Made by a program: the position numbers and the translations under genes
Source: Bombyx mori
Taxonomy: Eukaryota; Arthropoda; Insecta; Lepidoptera; Bombycidae
Length of the DNA stretch: 64,000 nucleotides
NCBI RefSeq assembly: GCF_030269925.1
Contig: NC_085125.1
Span: forward strand, 1,208,501-1,272,500
Direction: 5' to 3'
The notes under the pieces: model-generated
Databases searched by the model: none
What the model was told of the DNA's origin: nothing
Seen by the model: only the letters and a program-made list of their open reading frames with translations
Shown here: positions 20,900-31,895 of the stretch, one piece after another
How positions within the stretch are numbered: position 1 is the first letter of the stretch
Layout of the letters: each line of letters begins with the position of its first letter

Positions 20900-22097
20900 A
20901 AGTTTTTTTTTAAACAGATCACAAATATCACAACCCGTCACGAGGTCGTATTATTCGCTGATGATACATCCTTATTGTTTAAAATTAAACGACAATTGGA
21001 AGATTATGACGATGTGAATGATGCTATCTCGCGCGTGGTACATTGGTTTAGTGTTAATAATCTGTTATTAAATAACAAAAAACAAAATGTATAAAATTTA
21101 CCACACCTAATGTTAGACAAGTAGACACTAATATCATTGTAAGTGGAGAGACACTGGAGCTTGTTGATTCGACAGTTTTTCTTGGTATAACAGTTGATTC
21201 CAGGCTGCAGTGGGGTCCTCACATATGCAAGTTAGCGAATAGACTTAGTTCTGCAGCGTTTGCGGTAAAAAAAATACGAACGTATACTGATGAAAATACG
21301 GCACGTCTAGTTTATTTCAGTTATTTTCATAGTGTTATGTCCTATGGCATTTTGCTATGGGGCAATGCTGCCGATGTCGAAACGATTTTCATCCTGCAGA
21401 AGAGGGCTATTCGTGCTATTTATAATATGCACCCGAGGGAATCCTTGAGGGACAAGTTTAAGGAAATCAAAATTCTAACTTTAGCGTCCCAATACATTTT
21501 TGAAAATTTATTGTACGTGCGTAAAAACATTGTAGAATTCCCCAGAGTCTGCGATTTGCATAATATGAACACTAGGAACAAACATAGGCTTGCGTTGCCG
21601 GCGGCTCGAATTAAGAAAATAAGCAACTCTTTCAGGGGGCTGGGTGTACAACTTTTCAACAAGATCCCACAAAACGTTCAACTACTACCTGTTCATAGAT
21701 TTAAGAAAACTGTCAAGGAACGTTTGTGCAACAAGGCATATTATAAAGTTAAGGATTTTTTACTAGATGGCACTACGTGGGAATGAGGCGTTCGCTCCTG
21801 GCCTTTTCATTTTTCATTATTATTATTATTTATTTGAATTGTATTTTTTTGACTTGTTTTTTTGTATACTGTAAATATGTTTTCTTGTTTAAAAAAAAAA
21901 AAAAAAATAGTTGAGAAAATACAAAAAAAAAAAAAAAAGCCCGCTGAGTTTGTTTCGCCGGTTCTTCTCAGGACTGTGGCTTTTTTGGAACCGGTGGTAG
22001 AGTTAACATTTTCTTTTACATTTTGACATTCAACAAGTGTGTTTTTGATGACATCCAAGTTGAAATAAATGATTTTGAATTTGAATTTGAATTTGAA
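20900..22097 (+). mobile_element. 5'-truncated CR1/Jockey-like LINE with (TTTGAA)n tail
   Basis: The element starts inside the reverse transcriptase (20900) and ends with AATAAATGATTTTGAATTTG and TTTGAA units near 22097, the microsatellite-like tail of CR1-type LINEs. The 3' UTR contains two A-runs at 21890-21938 and GCCGGTTCTTCTCAGGAC. The coding part is described separately. Confidence 0.75.
20918..21786 (+). pseudogene. LINE reverse transcriptase, C-terminal half, one frameshift
   Basis: The fragment opens with RT motif C (LFADDTSLLF, near 20960), then WFSVNNLLLNNKK (motif D region) and the thumb block FLGITVDSRLQWGPHI. The last 149 codons (21337-21786) are a clean frame ending near DGTTWE. 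A frame change near 21080-21092, in an A-rich stretch, separates motif D from the thumb. Motifs A and B and the endonuclease are missing, so the protein is inactive. The sequence belongs to the CR1/Jockey group; the exact clade is not certain. Confidence 0.75.
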
Positions 22098-22920
22098 CCA
22101 ATACTTTATATTAATTTTAATACACAAATACCCACATTCAGTTGAACATGTACCAATATATTCGTTTCAAGATATGTTACACACTTCAGAAATTAGGAAA
22201 AAAATAAAAATATTCGGAGTGGTAGTATCCCCCGTTTTCGGTTTGCGAGTATCAAGATTTTGATACTACGACTAAGATGAGTTACAAGAAGCTTAGTTTG
22301 TTATTTTTGGAACACTCCACATAATGTACATATTTGGTTCCCTCAAAATCTTTACCGAATCGAATTTACTCTAGAATTTAAAATATTATTATCTTATATA
22401 TATCTTATACCTTTAAGCGAGCAATTCTTGTATATTAACATAGCTACGACTTATTTTCAGAAAATGTTGTTTTATTCGTGTTTTCAATAATCAACTCTTC
22501 CCGACATCTATTGGCGAATAATAATACTATTTTTCTTAATTGAGGGCAACTAAGCGCTTTAAAGACACAACAAGATGGAGTTATCAAAAAAAAAAACGAA
22601 CAAAGCTCGGTCATCATCTAGTTAACAATTATCGAAGAGCACAAACAAAAATAAGCTTACACGAAAAAAAAATGTTCACAGAGAAATAAAAAAAAAAGAT
22701 AAAAATATACGAACCTTTGGAAGCAAGATTTTAATTACACGTCAGTAACATGTTGCAATTTTTATTTTCATGTTCGAGTTCTTTGAGTTGAAGATTCATT
22801 ATCCGGAAAAAACATTAAAGGGCTCTTTTCGACAAAAATATATTACTCGTATGTACTGATATAATAACATGTACATTTCGCCGTGGCGATAATTTTATTA
22901 GGCTCATCGTAGGTTCGATG
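22098..22920. other. No feature recognised
   Basis: AT-rich DNA. A small palindrome GTATCAAGATTTTGATAC lies near 22248-22265. Confidence 0.45.
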
Positions 22921-22928
22921 CCGGAATT

Positions 22929-23135
22929 CAACGTCGGATCCAGGGGGGAGTCATAGGGGTCCCCCCCCTGGATGACCCCCCCCCTGAGCTAGTTCCAGGA
23001 CTTGAACTAACTTGGACTAATTGAAGAACATCATGATTTATTTATTATCTATTGTTATCAAAATTAAATTATAAGTTCTTAACTTGCCTACGACTACGTG
23101 ACCCCCTCCTGGCGCCAAAGCTGGATCCGCCCTTG
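22929..23135. mobile_element. hAT-type MITE, 207 bp
   Basis: Terminal inverted repeats of 15 bp, CAACGTCGGATCCAG on the left and CAAGGGCGGATCCAG read inward from the right, differ at two positions. The element is flanked by perfect 8-bp direct repeats CCGGAATT (22921-22928 and 23136-23143). An 8-bp target duplication with CA...TG ends marks the hAT superfamily. The interior is non-coding and includes runs of C at about 22964-22985. The ends differ from those of the autonomous hAT at 192-3293, so another transposase must have moved it. Confidence 0.82.
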
Positions 23136-23143
23136 CCGGAATT

Positions 23144-23519
23144 CTATAGAGAAACTAAAGTTCTTGACATTTAGAGTTTTACAATTGATTACGACACACA
23201 ATACTGCTGTTAGTTTAACTACAATGAACTCATTAATCAGACATAGAACAATCTGTTTGCCACTTTCCTTACATTCTACCTCACTTAGACTGTATACGCG
23301 TACGGAATTTGTATTTTGACCAGTTTTTCCCCTGACCCGGATTCTAAATCTATATAAACTAATAATTACGGATGGCGTATGATCTGTTACGAATACATCT
23401 TGCACTCCGAATGGCGGGTTAGCTGTAATAACAATATAGGTTTTAGAAAACGAAATGGAGGTCATCATTGTTTTGCGCCAAAAAATCTTTTCATCAATAT
23501 AGCAATGCTTAAAACTCAC
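23144..23519 (-). other. Unrecognised open frame (about 125 codons before the MITE)
   Basis: From ATG at 23519 the minus strand is open to 23094, but its last 14 codons are MITE sequence. I do not recognise the product; no signal peptide, membrane span or known motif is obvious. It may be chance or a decayed gene. If real, the MITE has replaced its C-terminus. Confidence 0.2.
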
Positions 23520-23700
23520 TATTTAATTAGTCAACAATAAGCATGTAGGGATGTCTTCGTAAAATGCGTTGTGTGAATGTGTGAGTGGAATATAAAATGA
23601 AAGCTCCATTAGGCTCAAATGACGTATTGTTGTCAGTTTTCTTTACATATTTTATTTAAGTGTCGGTTTTAAAAATTCAAGTCTTTGTGACATAAAAAGG

Positions 23701-23802
23701 TCTTTCTTTCCTTTCTTTCCTTTCTTTCCTTTCTTTCCTTTCTTTCCTTTCTTTCCTTTCTTTCCTTTCTTTCCTTTCTTTCCTTTCTTTCCTTTCTTTC
23801 CT
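23701..23802. repeat. Minisatellite (TTTCTTTCC)n
   Basis: About eleven near-perfect 9-bp units, all pyrimidine on the plus strand. The Gly-Lys-Lys open frame on the minus strand is a product of the repeat. Confidence 0.95.
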
Positions 23803-23867
23803 CCTTTATTCCTCAATAAACGATCTGATAGTCCTAGTGTAAAGTAGTTAAAGGCCATAGTAGCCGA

Positions 23868-24118
23868 GAGTTCTAAGTCTCTATAGTACGAACCACATTC
23901 TTCAAACTAGAACGCAATATTACTTTTTCACAGAAATAGGCATAATATTTTTACGAAGTTCAAAGACGCCCTACCACCGGTATTACGAAAATTTCAATTT
24001 TTGTGCTTTTGATTTTTATTACACGACGTTATTCCTTTACTGTGGAGCTTATACGTGAACATGTATTAAATAAGCATTTCATTAGAAAAAATGGTACCTA
24101 TCTGCGAGATTCTAACGC
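23868..24118 (-). repeat. Bm1 SINE, old and diverged
   Basis: Recognisable Bm1 blocks in order on the minus strand: body (CCCTACCACCGGTATTACG), then linker with TTATTACACGACGTTATTCC, and the start of the head. Many substitutions; the tail is lost. Confidence 0.7.
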
Positions 24119-24124
24119 AGTTTT

Positions 24125-24424
24125 AGCGTCATTTCAACTACCATATAGGTCACAAGTACGATCCACTAACGGTTCTTTTAGGTACCTCAAGCATTGGTCA
24201 TCGTTCTCGTCGAACCCGTCGCTTACGACGAAGGGCTCGGTGAGTAAATTAACCTACAGGCACAGCCCACTGAGTCTCTCAACGGATCTTCTCAGTGGGT
24301 CGCGTTTCCGATCCGGTGGTAGATTCTGCGAAGCACGGATCTTGCTAGGGTTAGTGTTAGGAACGTCAGGTTTGGGCCCCGTGAGCTTACTACTAGTTTG
24401 GTGAATCTATAATAAACCCCCGAG
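24125..24424 (+). repeat. LINE 3' end, family B, copy 2
   Basis: Longer than the copy at 14497; includes ACGAAGGGCTCGGTGAG and CCGATCCGGTGGTAGATTCTG. The terminal TCAGCTTAGG and poly(A) are lost where a Bm1 begins. Confidence 0.65.
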
Positions 24425-24433
24425 GCTACTTTT

Positions 24434-24876
24434 GTCGTCGTGGCCTAAAGGATAAGACGTCCGGTGCATTCGTATCGAGCGATGCACCGGTGTTCGAATC
24501 CCGCAGGCGGGTACCAATTTTTCTAATGAAATACGTACTTAACAAATGTTCACGATTGACTTCCACGGTGTTCACGGAATAATATCGTGCAATAAAAATC
24601 AAACCCGCAAAATTATAATTTGCGTAATTACTGGTGGTAGGACCTCTTGTGAGTCCGCACGGGTAGGTACCACCGCCCCGCCTATTTCTGCCGTGAAGCA
24701 TAACGCGTTTCGGTTTGAAGGGTGGGACAACCGTTGTGACTATACTGAGACCTTAGAACTATATCTCAAGGTGTGTGGCGCATTTACGTTGTAGATCTCT
24801 ATGGGCTCCAGTAACCACTTAACACCAGGTGGGCTGTGAGCTCGTCCACACATCTAAGCAACAAACAAAAAAAAAA
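24434..24876 (+). repeat. Bm1 SINE, full length (reference copy)
   Basis: Near-consensus copy. Head at 24434-24510 with A box TGGCCTAAAGGATAAG and B box GTTCGAATCCC; linker to 24630; body from CTGGTGGTAGG; tail AAGCAACAAACAAAAAAAAAA. RNA polymerase III would start at the head. Small insertion near 24568 (GTTCAC). Confidence 0.94.
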
Positions 24877-25685
24877 CCCCGAATTAGTTACTAGAAACTA
24901 CTAGAAAGAGTTACTAGAAAAAAAAGCCCCACGCAACATACCAGCGTTAATGTTAAAGCTGTACCGCAAGCTTTAAGCAGTTGTATTCCGATTTATAAAG
25001 CCGCGAATTCGCCCGGTCTTATCGATTTAGTATAATTACATTAAGGCTTATATCGACCATAATCTCGCATAATTCGTATAATGAGTGGAGCCTCAGAGAG
25101 ATTATCCGTATTATCTTTGTGTCGAGTTTTTAAGCTAACAGCTCCGTTATAACGATCTCGGCGAAAGCAATTACTTTGAATAATCTCTGTTACATAAATA
25201 CGATTTATAATATAAGACCGGTTGCGAAATATTTTACCACAAGGGTTAGTTCAGCTGTTTTGATTATTTGTATTGCAAAATCAGTAGGCGTTTTAATCAA
25301 CTATTAGATTACTTTGAACTGGTTTTCCAATTACGGTTTGAACCTTCTATTTCAATTCTATTCGCGTGGCGACGCATGCCGTGGCGACGCGTCGCCATGC
25401 ACAATCGACTGTGCGATTCTCTCCCACTCGATCCGGCGTTAAGCCATCTCTCTCGCTACACTGAGCTCTGATACTTATAGTGTATACTCCGTAGTGTATA
25501 CTGTGTTGTTTACTACAGTACACATAACCTATGTTTTACTTGAAATAAAATTATTTTTCGTAATATTTTATTTTATCATTATGACATATTTAGTTCCTAT
25601 AGCAATCTGTTCTTTTCTGCATATTACATTTACAAAATAATGTCGATGTTCCACATCTGCCAGGCGTCCCTTGACGGCTCACATT
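24877..25685. other. No gene recognised
   Basis: About 800 bp without coding signal or known repeat. Near 25365-25400 a GC-rich block repeats GTGGCGACGC twice. Confidence 0.4.
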
Positions 25686-25806
25686 TTTTTGTTTTTTTGT
25701 TGCCCTTGTAGGTAGACGAGCGTACGGCCCACCTGATGGTGAGTGGTGGCCCATGGACTTCAGCAATGCCAGGGGCAGAGCCAAGCCGCTGCCTACCGCA
25801 ACTGTA
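25686..25806 (-). repeat. LINE 3' end, GRQRLGSAPG family
   Basis: The minus strand reads GRQRLGSAPGIAEVHG followed by the short 3' UTR and T-run at 25686. A 6-base deletion removes part of the GGTAACC block. Confidence 0.72.
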
Positions 25807-26219
25807 GTATTCGTCTAAATCCACGTTTTTCAGTGGCCTTTCAACATCGTACCCTAAGTAGATGATCGGCCCAAATTCAGTCTTCTCTGAGCGTCAAGTT
25901 TCACGATACCCTTCACGAAGCCAAGGATCGCAGCAGATGAAGGGAAATCGTATGTAAGAAAATGATTCAGCGGGGGATCGATGCGAGGATCAGAAAAAGG
26001 ACCGTGAATAGATTCTTTAATCTTTAAAAAAACGCTGGTATCAAAATCGAGGTTATACTAATAGATTCAATGTTTATCTACGCGAGTATCACAATCTATA
26101 GTATAAGTTTTTCTATATTTTCTTAACACGAATGAAGAAAAATAACGTATCTCGGATTTATTCGTTTTGGATGTGGTTAATTAATATCTCTAAAATGACA
26201 TTTAAAAATATTACAAGTA
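25807..26219. other. No feature recognised
   Basis: No coding signal. Confidence 0.4.
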
Positions 26220-26462
26220 GTCTTCTTCTTTGTCTCCACCTTGCCCCATTAGTTGCAGTTGGCACAGCTTATTTTTCTCTTTCATTCTCTTCTGTCAGCC
26301 GTCATCTCAACACTCACTACTCTCTTTCTTATATCGTCATTCACACATTCCATCCATGTCTTCTTCGGTCGACCTCTTCCCCCTCTTCCTTGCACCATTT
26401 CCATACATCTCCTAATCACATGCATCTTCACTCAACGCGTCACATGTCCATACCACGCTAAA
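26220..26462 (-). pseudogene. RTE-type LINE ORF2 end and 3' UTR
   Basis: On the minus strand GRGGRGRPKKTWMECVNDDI, the C-terminal wording of RTE ORF2, is followed by stops and a 3' UTR. About 85% similar by eye to 15060-15290. It starts near GGTATGGACATGTGACG, so it is strongly 5'-truncated. Confidence 0.72.
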
Positions 26463-26589
26463 CTAAAAATATAATTATAAATACGTTAAAATAAATAATA
26501 TGCTAAAAAAATATTACAAAACTAAGTAGTCGTTAAATAGAAATAAAATTCATTAAAGTATTTTTAGATTAGGATTTATAGTAGGTTTT

Positions 26590-26762
26590 TTTTAGTATTG
26601 AAGGATTATTGGTGGCCCGGAGGGGGCCTTTCCAGTTACACCAGGACAGGTGGGCGAGCAAAGGCTCAGCCAGGAGGGGTGGGATTAGCTAACAGCTGCC
26701 CGGGGGCCTCCGAAGGTCACCTAACAACTCTAGAGCAGCTGCTTCGCGAATGAAATAGTTTT
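26590..26762. repeat. GC-rich dispersed repeat, unclassified
   Basis: Contains GGTGGCCCGGAGGGGGCC and CAGGTGGGCGAGCAAAGGC. It stands out from the AT-rich flanks and recalls the untranslated part of a moth LINE, which I cannot name. Confidence 0.35.
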
Positions 26763-27067
26763 ACTTTGATGAGCCCTATACTAGGATTTTGTCCAATGGA
26801 ATGTGCATTTTAAGCAGTTTCCAAATACACCGCAAATGGCAACTCAATCTCAACCTTTTGTTCAGTAAAGCGGGTCACTAAATATAATTGCAGATTCAAT
26901 TAATGTATTTAAGACATTAAAAACAAGGTTAACAAAGCTAACCATTTATTTAGTTTATGATTTGAATTATCTGATCATTCGAAACAAAGCAACCTTTTTA
27001 AGACTAATAAGCGTACATTTATTTAACACGGAAGCACATTCTTTTAAATTCGGAGGCACTCTTATCA
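26763..27067. other. No feature recognised
   Basis: AT-rich, non-coding. Confidence 0.45.
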
Positions 27068-27424
27068 TTTTTTTTTTTATTGCTTAGATTGGTGGACGAG
27101 CTCACAGCCCACCTGGTGTTAAGTGGTTACTGGAGCCCATAGACATCTACAACGTAGATACGCCACCCACCTTGAGGTACAAGTTCTAAAGTCTCAGTAT
27201 AGTTACAACGGCTGCCCCACCCTTCAAACCGAAACGCATTACTGCTTCACGGCAGAAATAGACAGGGCGGTGGTACCTACCCGCGCGGACTCACAAGAGG
27301 TCCTACCACCAGTAATTATGCAAATTATAATTTTGCGGGTTTGATTTTTATTATACGATGTTATTCCTTCACCGTGGAAATCAATCGTGAACATTTGTTG
27401 AGTACGTATTTCATTAGAAAAATT
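27068..27424 (-). repeat. Bm1 SINE, head missing
   Basis: Minus-strand copy with tail (T-run at 27068), body and linker. It ends at TTTCATTAGAAAAATTTATC, exactly before where the tRNA-like head would begin. Confidence 0.92.
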
Positions 27425-27851
27425 TATCAGCTGGCCTATCAAAAGTTTCGATAATTCGTAACCTAAAACGCCGATTCGCGTTTCAGAATCACGTTAGAAT
27501 ATATTTAGAGTACGAAATGTTACGTTGACTTAGTAGCTTCGGTGCCGACGCGAATATGAATAATTCCGACGCTATTTTTTTTTATTTTTACTGCCGCGTA
27601 TTCTCTGTTTGGCTTAATGGTTGAAATACGTGTGTGTCTATTTGCGAGTTAAGTGATGTGCTTGGCGACAATGTTATAAAGAATATTCATATGAAGACAT
27701 GACCTATTTAAGCAATAAAAAAAAAAAGATCGAAATACAATGAAATCGGAATTACAATTTAGCTTTTCGCTTAATGAGAAAAACCAGTTACCTATTCTAG
27801 TGATTCTAGCTGGATTCACAACAGCGCCAAGTCTACGTACATTTTGTAGTT
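27425..27851. other. No feature recognised
   Basis: No coding signal. Confidence 0.4.
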
Positions 27852-28048
27852 TATTTTTTTTATTGCTTAGATGGTTGAACGAGCTCACAGCCCACCTGGT
27901 GTTAAGTGGTTACCGGAGCCCGTAGACATCTACAACGTATATACCGCCACCCACCTTGAGATATAAGTTATAAGGTTTCAGCATAGTTACAACGGCTGCC
28001 GCGCCCTTTAAACCGAAACGCATTACTGCTTCACGGCAGAAATAGCCG
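27852..28048 (-). repeat. Bm1 SINE, truncated
   Basis: Tail and most of the body on the minus strand; breaks off after GGCAGAAATAGCCGGCC. Confidence 0.88.
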
Positions 28049-28149
28049 GCCAGAAAATTCGGCTGTAACAAAAAACGATTGTTATGTAAACTGTATAAAA
28101 CAATTACTATGTAAAAAAATGGTGTACGTGCAACTTGGTGCACGTGGAA

Positions 28150-28393
28150 GAAGTGAAACTTCTTTCGCAGTGTGTCGTATTGTGATTCTCTTCATTTTTC
28201 ACCCTTCAATCAAATTTCTCTTGTAATAGGAAATGCTTTGTCCTTTCTCTCTCTCCACGGACGAGTGGCTTGTGAGACACTCTGTCTATTTTCTCACTCT
28301 CGCTCTTTCTAAATTGTATATTTTCTCTCTAGCCGTAACGAATCTGTGGCGAGTTAAATTTTACTCTCAACGCGCCTAAAGAAGTTTCACTTC
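28150..28393. mobile_element. 244-bp element with perfect 16-bp inverted ends (Helentron-associated type?)
   Basis: GAAGTGAAACTTCTTT at 28150-28165 and its exact reverse complement at 28378-28393 bound a pyrimidine-rich, non-coding interior (many CTCTCT units). The first 12 bases are the inverted repeats of the Helentron-like remnant at 7383-8009. A non-autonomous partner of that element is likely; a classical MITE is the alternative. Confidence 0.55.
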
Positions 28394-28405
28394 AAAAACC
28401 TCTAC

Positions 28406-28822
28406 AATTCGACCTGCCTTCGTAGCTATTTTCCTTATTCTCATGGGCCACTTTTCAGAATAAAAAAAATGTAATACAATTATAATAACATTCGTGCCTT
28501 CTGTCCATAAATAGAAGTCGACACCAAAATATGACATCAAAAGCAACAAAAACGAAATTTAGACGATTTAAAACGTCAGCATGGCGTGAGGCCGTCTCAT
28601 AGCTCTTGTCGGATTAGTGACTTCATCCGCCACGACAAGCCCATCGCCGCCCCATGGGTTTATGGTCCGACCTCAATAAACGCTACTGTTAAATGCACAA
28701 TTATTTTGTATGTGGTAAATTTTTTTCACATGTGACGGATTTTTATGAGTTTATTTCAGTTGAATGAATTCCATTAGTGGCACGAATGTTGTTTTAAAAT
28801 AGGGTATCGGAATATATATTAC
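28406..28822. other. No feature recognised
   Basis: GC-richer block near 28590-28670 (CATGGCGTGAGGCCGTCTC) may be an old LINE piece; not classified. Confidence 0.35.
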
Positions 28823-29272
28823 AAGCGGCCAGCTCCGGCTTCGCTCGGGTCTTTAAAAAAAAAATTCAACGATATTTGACGTTGTTTTATTTTTTTAAAT
28901 AAAAGAACACTTATTGCGGCATAACTGTAATAGTTAGACATATGCTGTCGCGACACTATTTGTAAATAATAATGTGTTGTACAAAGTCGTAGTACATTAT
29001 TTATTCTATCGTCAATAAATTTTGCAGGGCACGCGATGTAAAGAATATTTTAAGTAATTTTTTTACACCTTGGGTAATATTATTGGAGTTTTAGTAAGGA
29101 TCCCTGATTTTTTCAAAAAAGATTATTATAGCCTCTGTCATTTGGGAATAGTGTAGCTTCCAAACAGTGAAAGAATTTTTCAAATCGGTTCAGTAGTTTC
29201 GGAGCCTATTCAATACAAACAAACAAACAAATATTTCCTCATTATAATAATATTAGTATAGAAGTATTGATA
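28823..29272 (+). repeat. Dispersed repeat ending in ATTAGTATAG, family D, copy 1
   Basis: Starts GCGGCCAGCTCCGGCTTCG, contains GAATTTTTCAAATCGGTTCA and (AAAC)n, and ends TAATATTAGTATAG. Related copies are at 31581, 44884, 57243 and 57712. Non-coding; a very common type of sequence in moth genomes. Confidence 0.65.
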
Positions 29273-29335
29273 AAATATCGAGGGCTGACACAAACAAATT
29301 TTTCCTGTTTATAATATTAGTATAGATAAAATGTC
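29273..29335 (+). repeat. Second family D end
   Basis: GGGCTGACACAAACAAATTT then TTATAATATTAGTATAGAT: another copy of the terminal part in tandem with the one before. Confidence 0.5.
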
Positions 29336-29640
29336 CAGGACTGAAAGGTTATTTGGTTTAAGCAACATTTATGCAGCTTTTCGAGAGTCATTTAAAGTTT
29401 AAAATTTGGAAAAAAATATCAATTATATCAATTAAACTTATTCAGCTATTTGAATGGGATAAATTTAATTTAAGTTCAACTAAAAACATTGAATTGTTGA
29501 TACTAATAACAAATAAAACGGATCTTTAATTGCAAAGATTAATGTCGCGTACTAAGCGAAATGCCACTTAAACCAAATTGCATTTCACCTCTCGATATAA
29601 TATATATTTTGTATACTTTTGCTAAAGTAGGCGAATTAGC
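29336..29640. other. No feature recognised
   Basis: AT-rich, non-coding. Confidence 0.4.
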
Positions 29641-29703
29641 TGAAGGCTTGCCTTGTGCTAAGTGGTTACTGGATCTTATAAGCAGGAACACAGTTAAAGA
29701 GTC

Positions 29704-30080
29704 CGTTAAGTGTTACTGGAGCCCATAGACATCTACAACGTAAATGCGCCACACACCTTGAGATATAGTTCTAAGGTCTCAGTATAGTCACAACGGCTGC
29801 TCCACCCTTCAAACCGAAACGCATTACTGCTTCACGGCAGAAATAGGCGGGGCGGAGGTACCTACCCGTGCGGACTCACAAGAGGTCCTACACCATTATA
29901 ATTTTGCGGGTTTGATTTTTATTGCACGATGTTATTCCTTCACCGTGGAAGTCAATCGTGAACATTTGCTGAGTACGTATTTCATTAGAAAAATTGGTAC
30001 CCACCAGCGGGATTCGAACACCGGTGCATCGCTCGATACGAATGCACCGGACGTCTTATCTTTTAGGCCACGACGACTTC
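29704..30080 (-). repeat. Bm1 SINE with head, tail missing
   Basis: Minus-strand copy ending with an intact tRNA-like head (29998-30080). The A-rich tail is absent; a short Bm1-like piece (CTAAGTGGTTACTGG, near 29657) lies just before. Confidence 0.9.
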
Positions 30081-30082
30081 AA

Positions 30083-30152
30083 AAGTGATAAATACAGTTT
30101 TAGGTTGTACTTTGGTCGAACTTTTATTTATCCCGAACTCCAGCGCGTAAAA
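30083..30152 (+). repeat. Fragment of the Gypsy-like LTR, right end
   Basis: AGTGATAAATACAG to CCCGAACTCCAGCGCGTAA, the last 70 bases of the LTR seen at 19577-19944. It directly follows a Bm1 head, so the Bm1 probably inserted into an LTR. Confidence 0.7.
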
Positions 30153-30725
30153 ATATCTAAAGTACAACGCTATTATAATTTTCAACGCTAACAAATTTAA
30201 CATAGAAAAACGAACAGCCGACACAGATGCAAACATTTCCATTTGAAAAATATAAGCAGCCCGGATGGAAACGCGATGAAAACAAAATATGAATTTAAAA
30301 CAGACGTTGCGTTTTATCTGTATGCGAATTTAAAACGTTAGGTTAATGGACGAAAACAGAAAAACAAACTAGAGTCTAGAGAAAATAAGCCTTAAAACTT
30401 AGTAAGCAACGTGGATTTTAGATTGAAGATAATGCGCCGCGTAGACACACGACTACCCGTGCCATGACGGGGTGGTTTTTTTAGTTATACAAGAATATAT
30501 TTACACAAATATGTACTTTCGGATCAGACATCTGGTCAGCAGCTGATGTGGGGAAAAAATGAATAATATCTTCTCACACGATTACATTAAGATGAATGTA
30601 TCGGCTTTGGGGATGGAGAATCTAAAAAGCACATGATTACATTAATATGAATGTTACTCGGGATTTAGGGATGAAGAATCTTAAGAAAAAATACTAATTT
30701 AAATGATATTCAGCTGACACCCATG
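30153..30725. other. No feature recognised
   Basis: AT-rich. Two similar 35-bp stretches near 30575-30600 and 30630-30655 share CACATGATTACATTAA-GATGAATGT wording. Confidence 0.4.
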
Positions 30726-30908
30726 TTTTTTTTTTTTGATTGCTTATATCGGTGGACGAGCTCACAGCCCACCTGTTGTTAAGTGATTACGGGAACCCAA
30801 AGACATCTACAACGTAAATGCCGCCACCCCACCTTGAGATATGAGTTCCAAGGTCTTAGTATAGTTAGTTACAACGGCTGCCCACCTTTCAAACCGAAAC
30901 GCATCAGT
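30726..30908 (-). repeat. Bm1 SINE, left arm of a head-to-head pair
   Basis: Tail and part of the body on the minus strand, meeting a plus-strand copy after only a few bases. Confidence 0.85.
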
Positions 30909-30915
30909 CTGCTTG

Positions 30916-31146
30916 CTGGTGGTAGGACCTCTTGTGAGTCCGCACGGGTAGGTAACCACCACCCCGCCTATATCTGCCGTAAAGCAGTAATGCGTTTCGG
31001 CTTGAAGAGTGGGGTAGCTGTTGTAACTATACTGAGACCTTAGAACTTATATCTCAAAGTGGATGGCGCATTTACGTTGTAAATATCTATGGGCTCCAGT
31101 AACCACTTAACACCAGGTGGGCTGTGAGCTCGTCCGCCCATCTATG
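30916..31146 (+). repeat. Bm1 SINE, right arm of a head-to-head pair
   Basis: Body and tail region from CTGGTGGTAGG to GTCCGCCCATCTATGC; the A-rich tail is replaced by another minus-strand Bm1 tail. Confidence 0.85.
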
Positions 31147-31190
31147 CTTTTTATTTTTATTGCTTAGATGGGTGGACGAGGTCTCAGCCC
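31147..31190 (-). repeat. Bm1 SINE tail fragment
   Basis: TTTTTATTTTTATTGCTTAG and GGGTGGACGAGG only; 44 bases of the 3' end. Confidence 0.75.
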
Positions 31191-31580
31191 AAAAAAATAT
31201 CATACAGCTCCATTAAATTTCTAATTGAATTCGAGAGTTTCTCAGCAGCGCACGTTGTACGTAGCGTGCTGATCGTCCATGAACCCGACCTGAATAAAAG
31301 TTGGCCGCGATTCCTCGTCGAACATCTGCCGCCCTCGAGGAATTTCCCAGGAAATTTTCTCGTTACTTCTCTATACATTTTTAGTTTCCTAACCCGAAAA
31401 CTTGGGATGTCTGTTATGTTTAAGTAAAAAGTTAAAAAAGGCTGCGTCCGCCACTATGTAGCTTAGGGAGCTTCGTTGTGAACTTTTTTACCTAAGTCTT
31501 ATTCGGAAAAGCGTTTTTTACTTAACATTTTTTTTTTTAAGAAATCTTAATATAGCATATACGCGATGTAAATATTTGTA
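31191..31580. other. No feature recognised
   Basis: No coding signal. Confidence 0.4.
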
Positions 31581-31895
31581 ACTAGCCTTTGCCCGCGACT
31601 CCGTCCGCGTGGAATAATTCTTTGGAATAACGCTAAATTTTACCCCCACTTCATTTACGTAGAAAGTGAAAATATTTTTGAATTATAGAATGTTTATTTA
31701 AACCCCTATTTTGAAACATTCTTTATTGGTGCTCCACTTGTATTGGGATTACCATGATGTTATATAGCCTATAGCCTTCCTCAATAAATGGGCTATCTAA
31801 CACTGAAAGAATTTTTCAAATCGGACCAGTAGTTCCTGAGATTAGCGCGTTCAAACAAACAAACTCTTCAGCTTTATAATATTAGTATAGATAAA
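31581..31895 (+). repeat. Dispersed repeat, family D, copy 2
   Basis: Starts CTAGCCTTTGCCCGCGACTC and ends ATAATATTAGTATAGATA; close to the inverted copy at 57243-57543. Confidence 0.68.

Noticed and set aside
23652..23858. Gly-Lys-rich small protein
   Set aside because: Pure translation of the 9-bp minisatellite.
24003..24404. 133-codon protein
   Set aside because: Runs across an old Bm1 copy and a LINE 3' end; it is a chance frame over two repeats.
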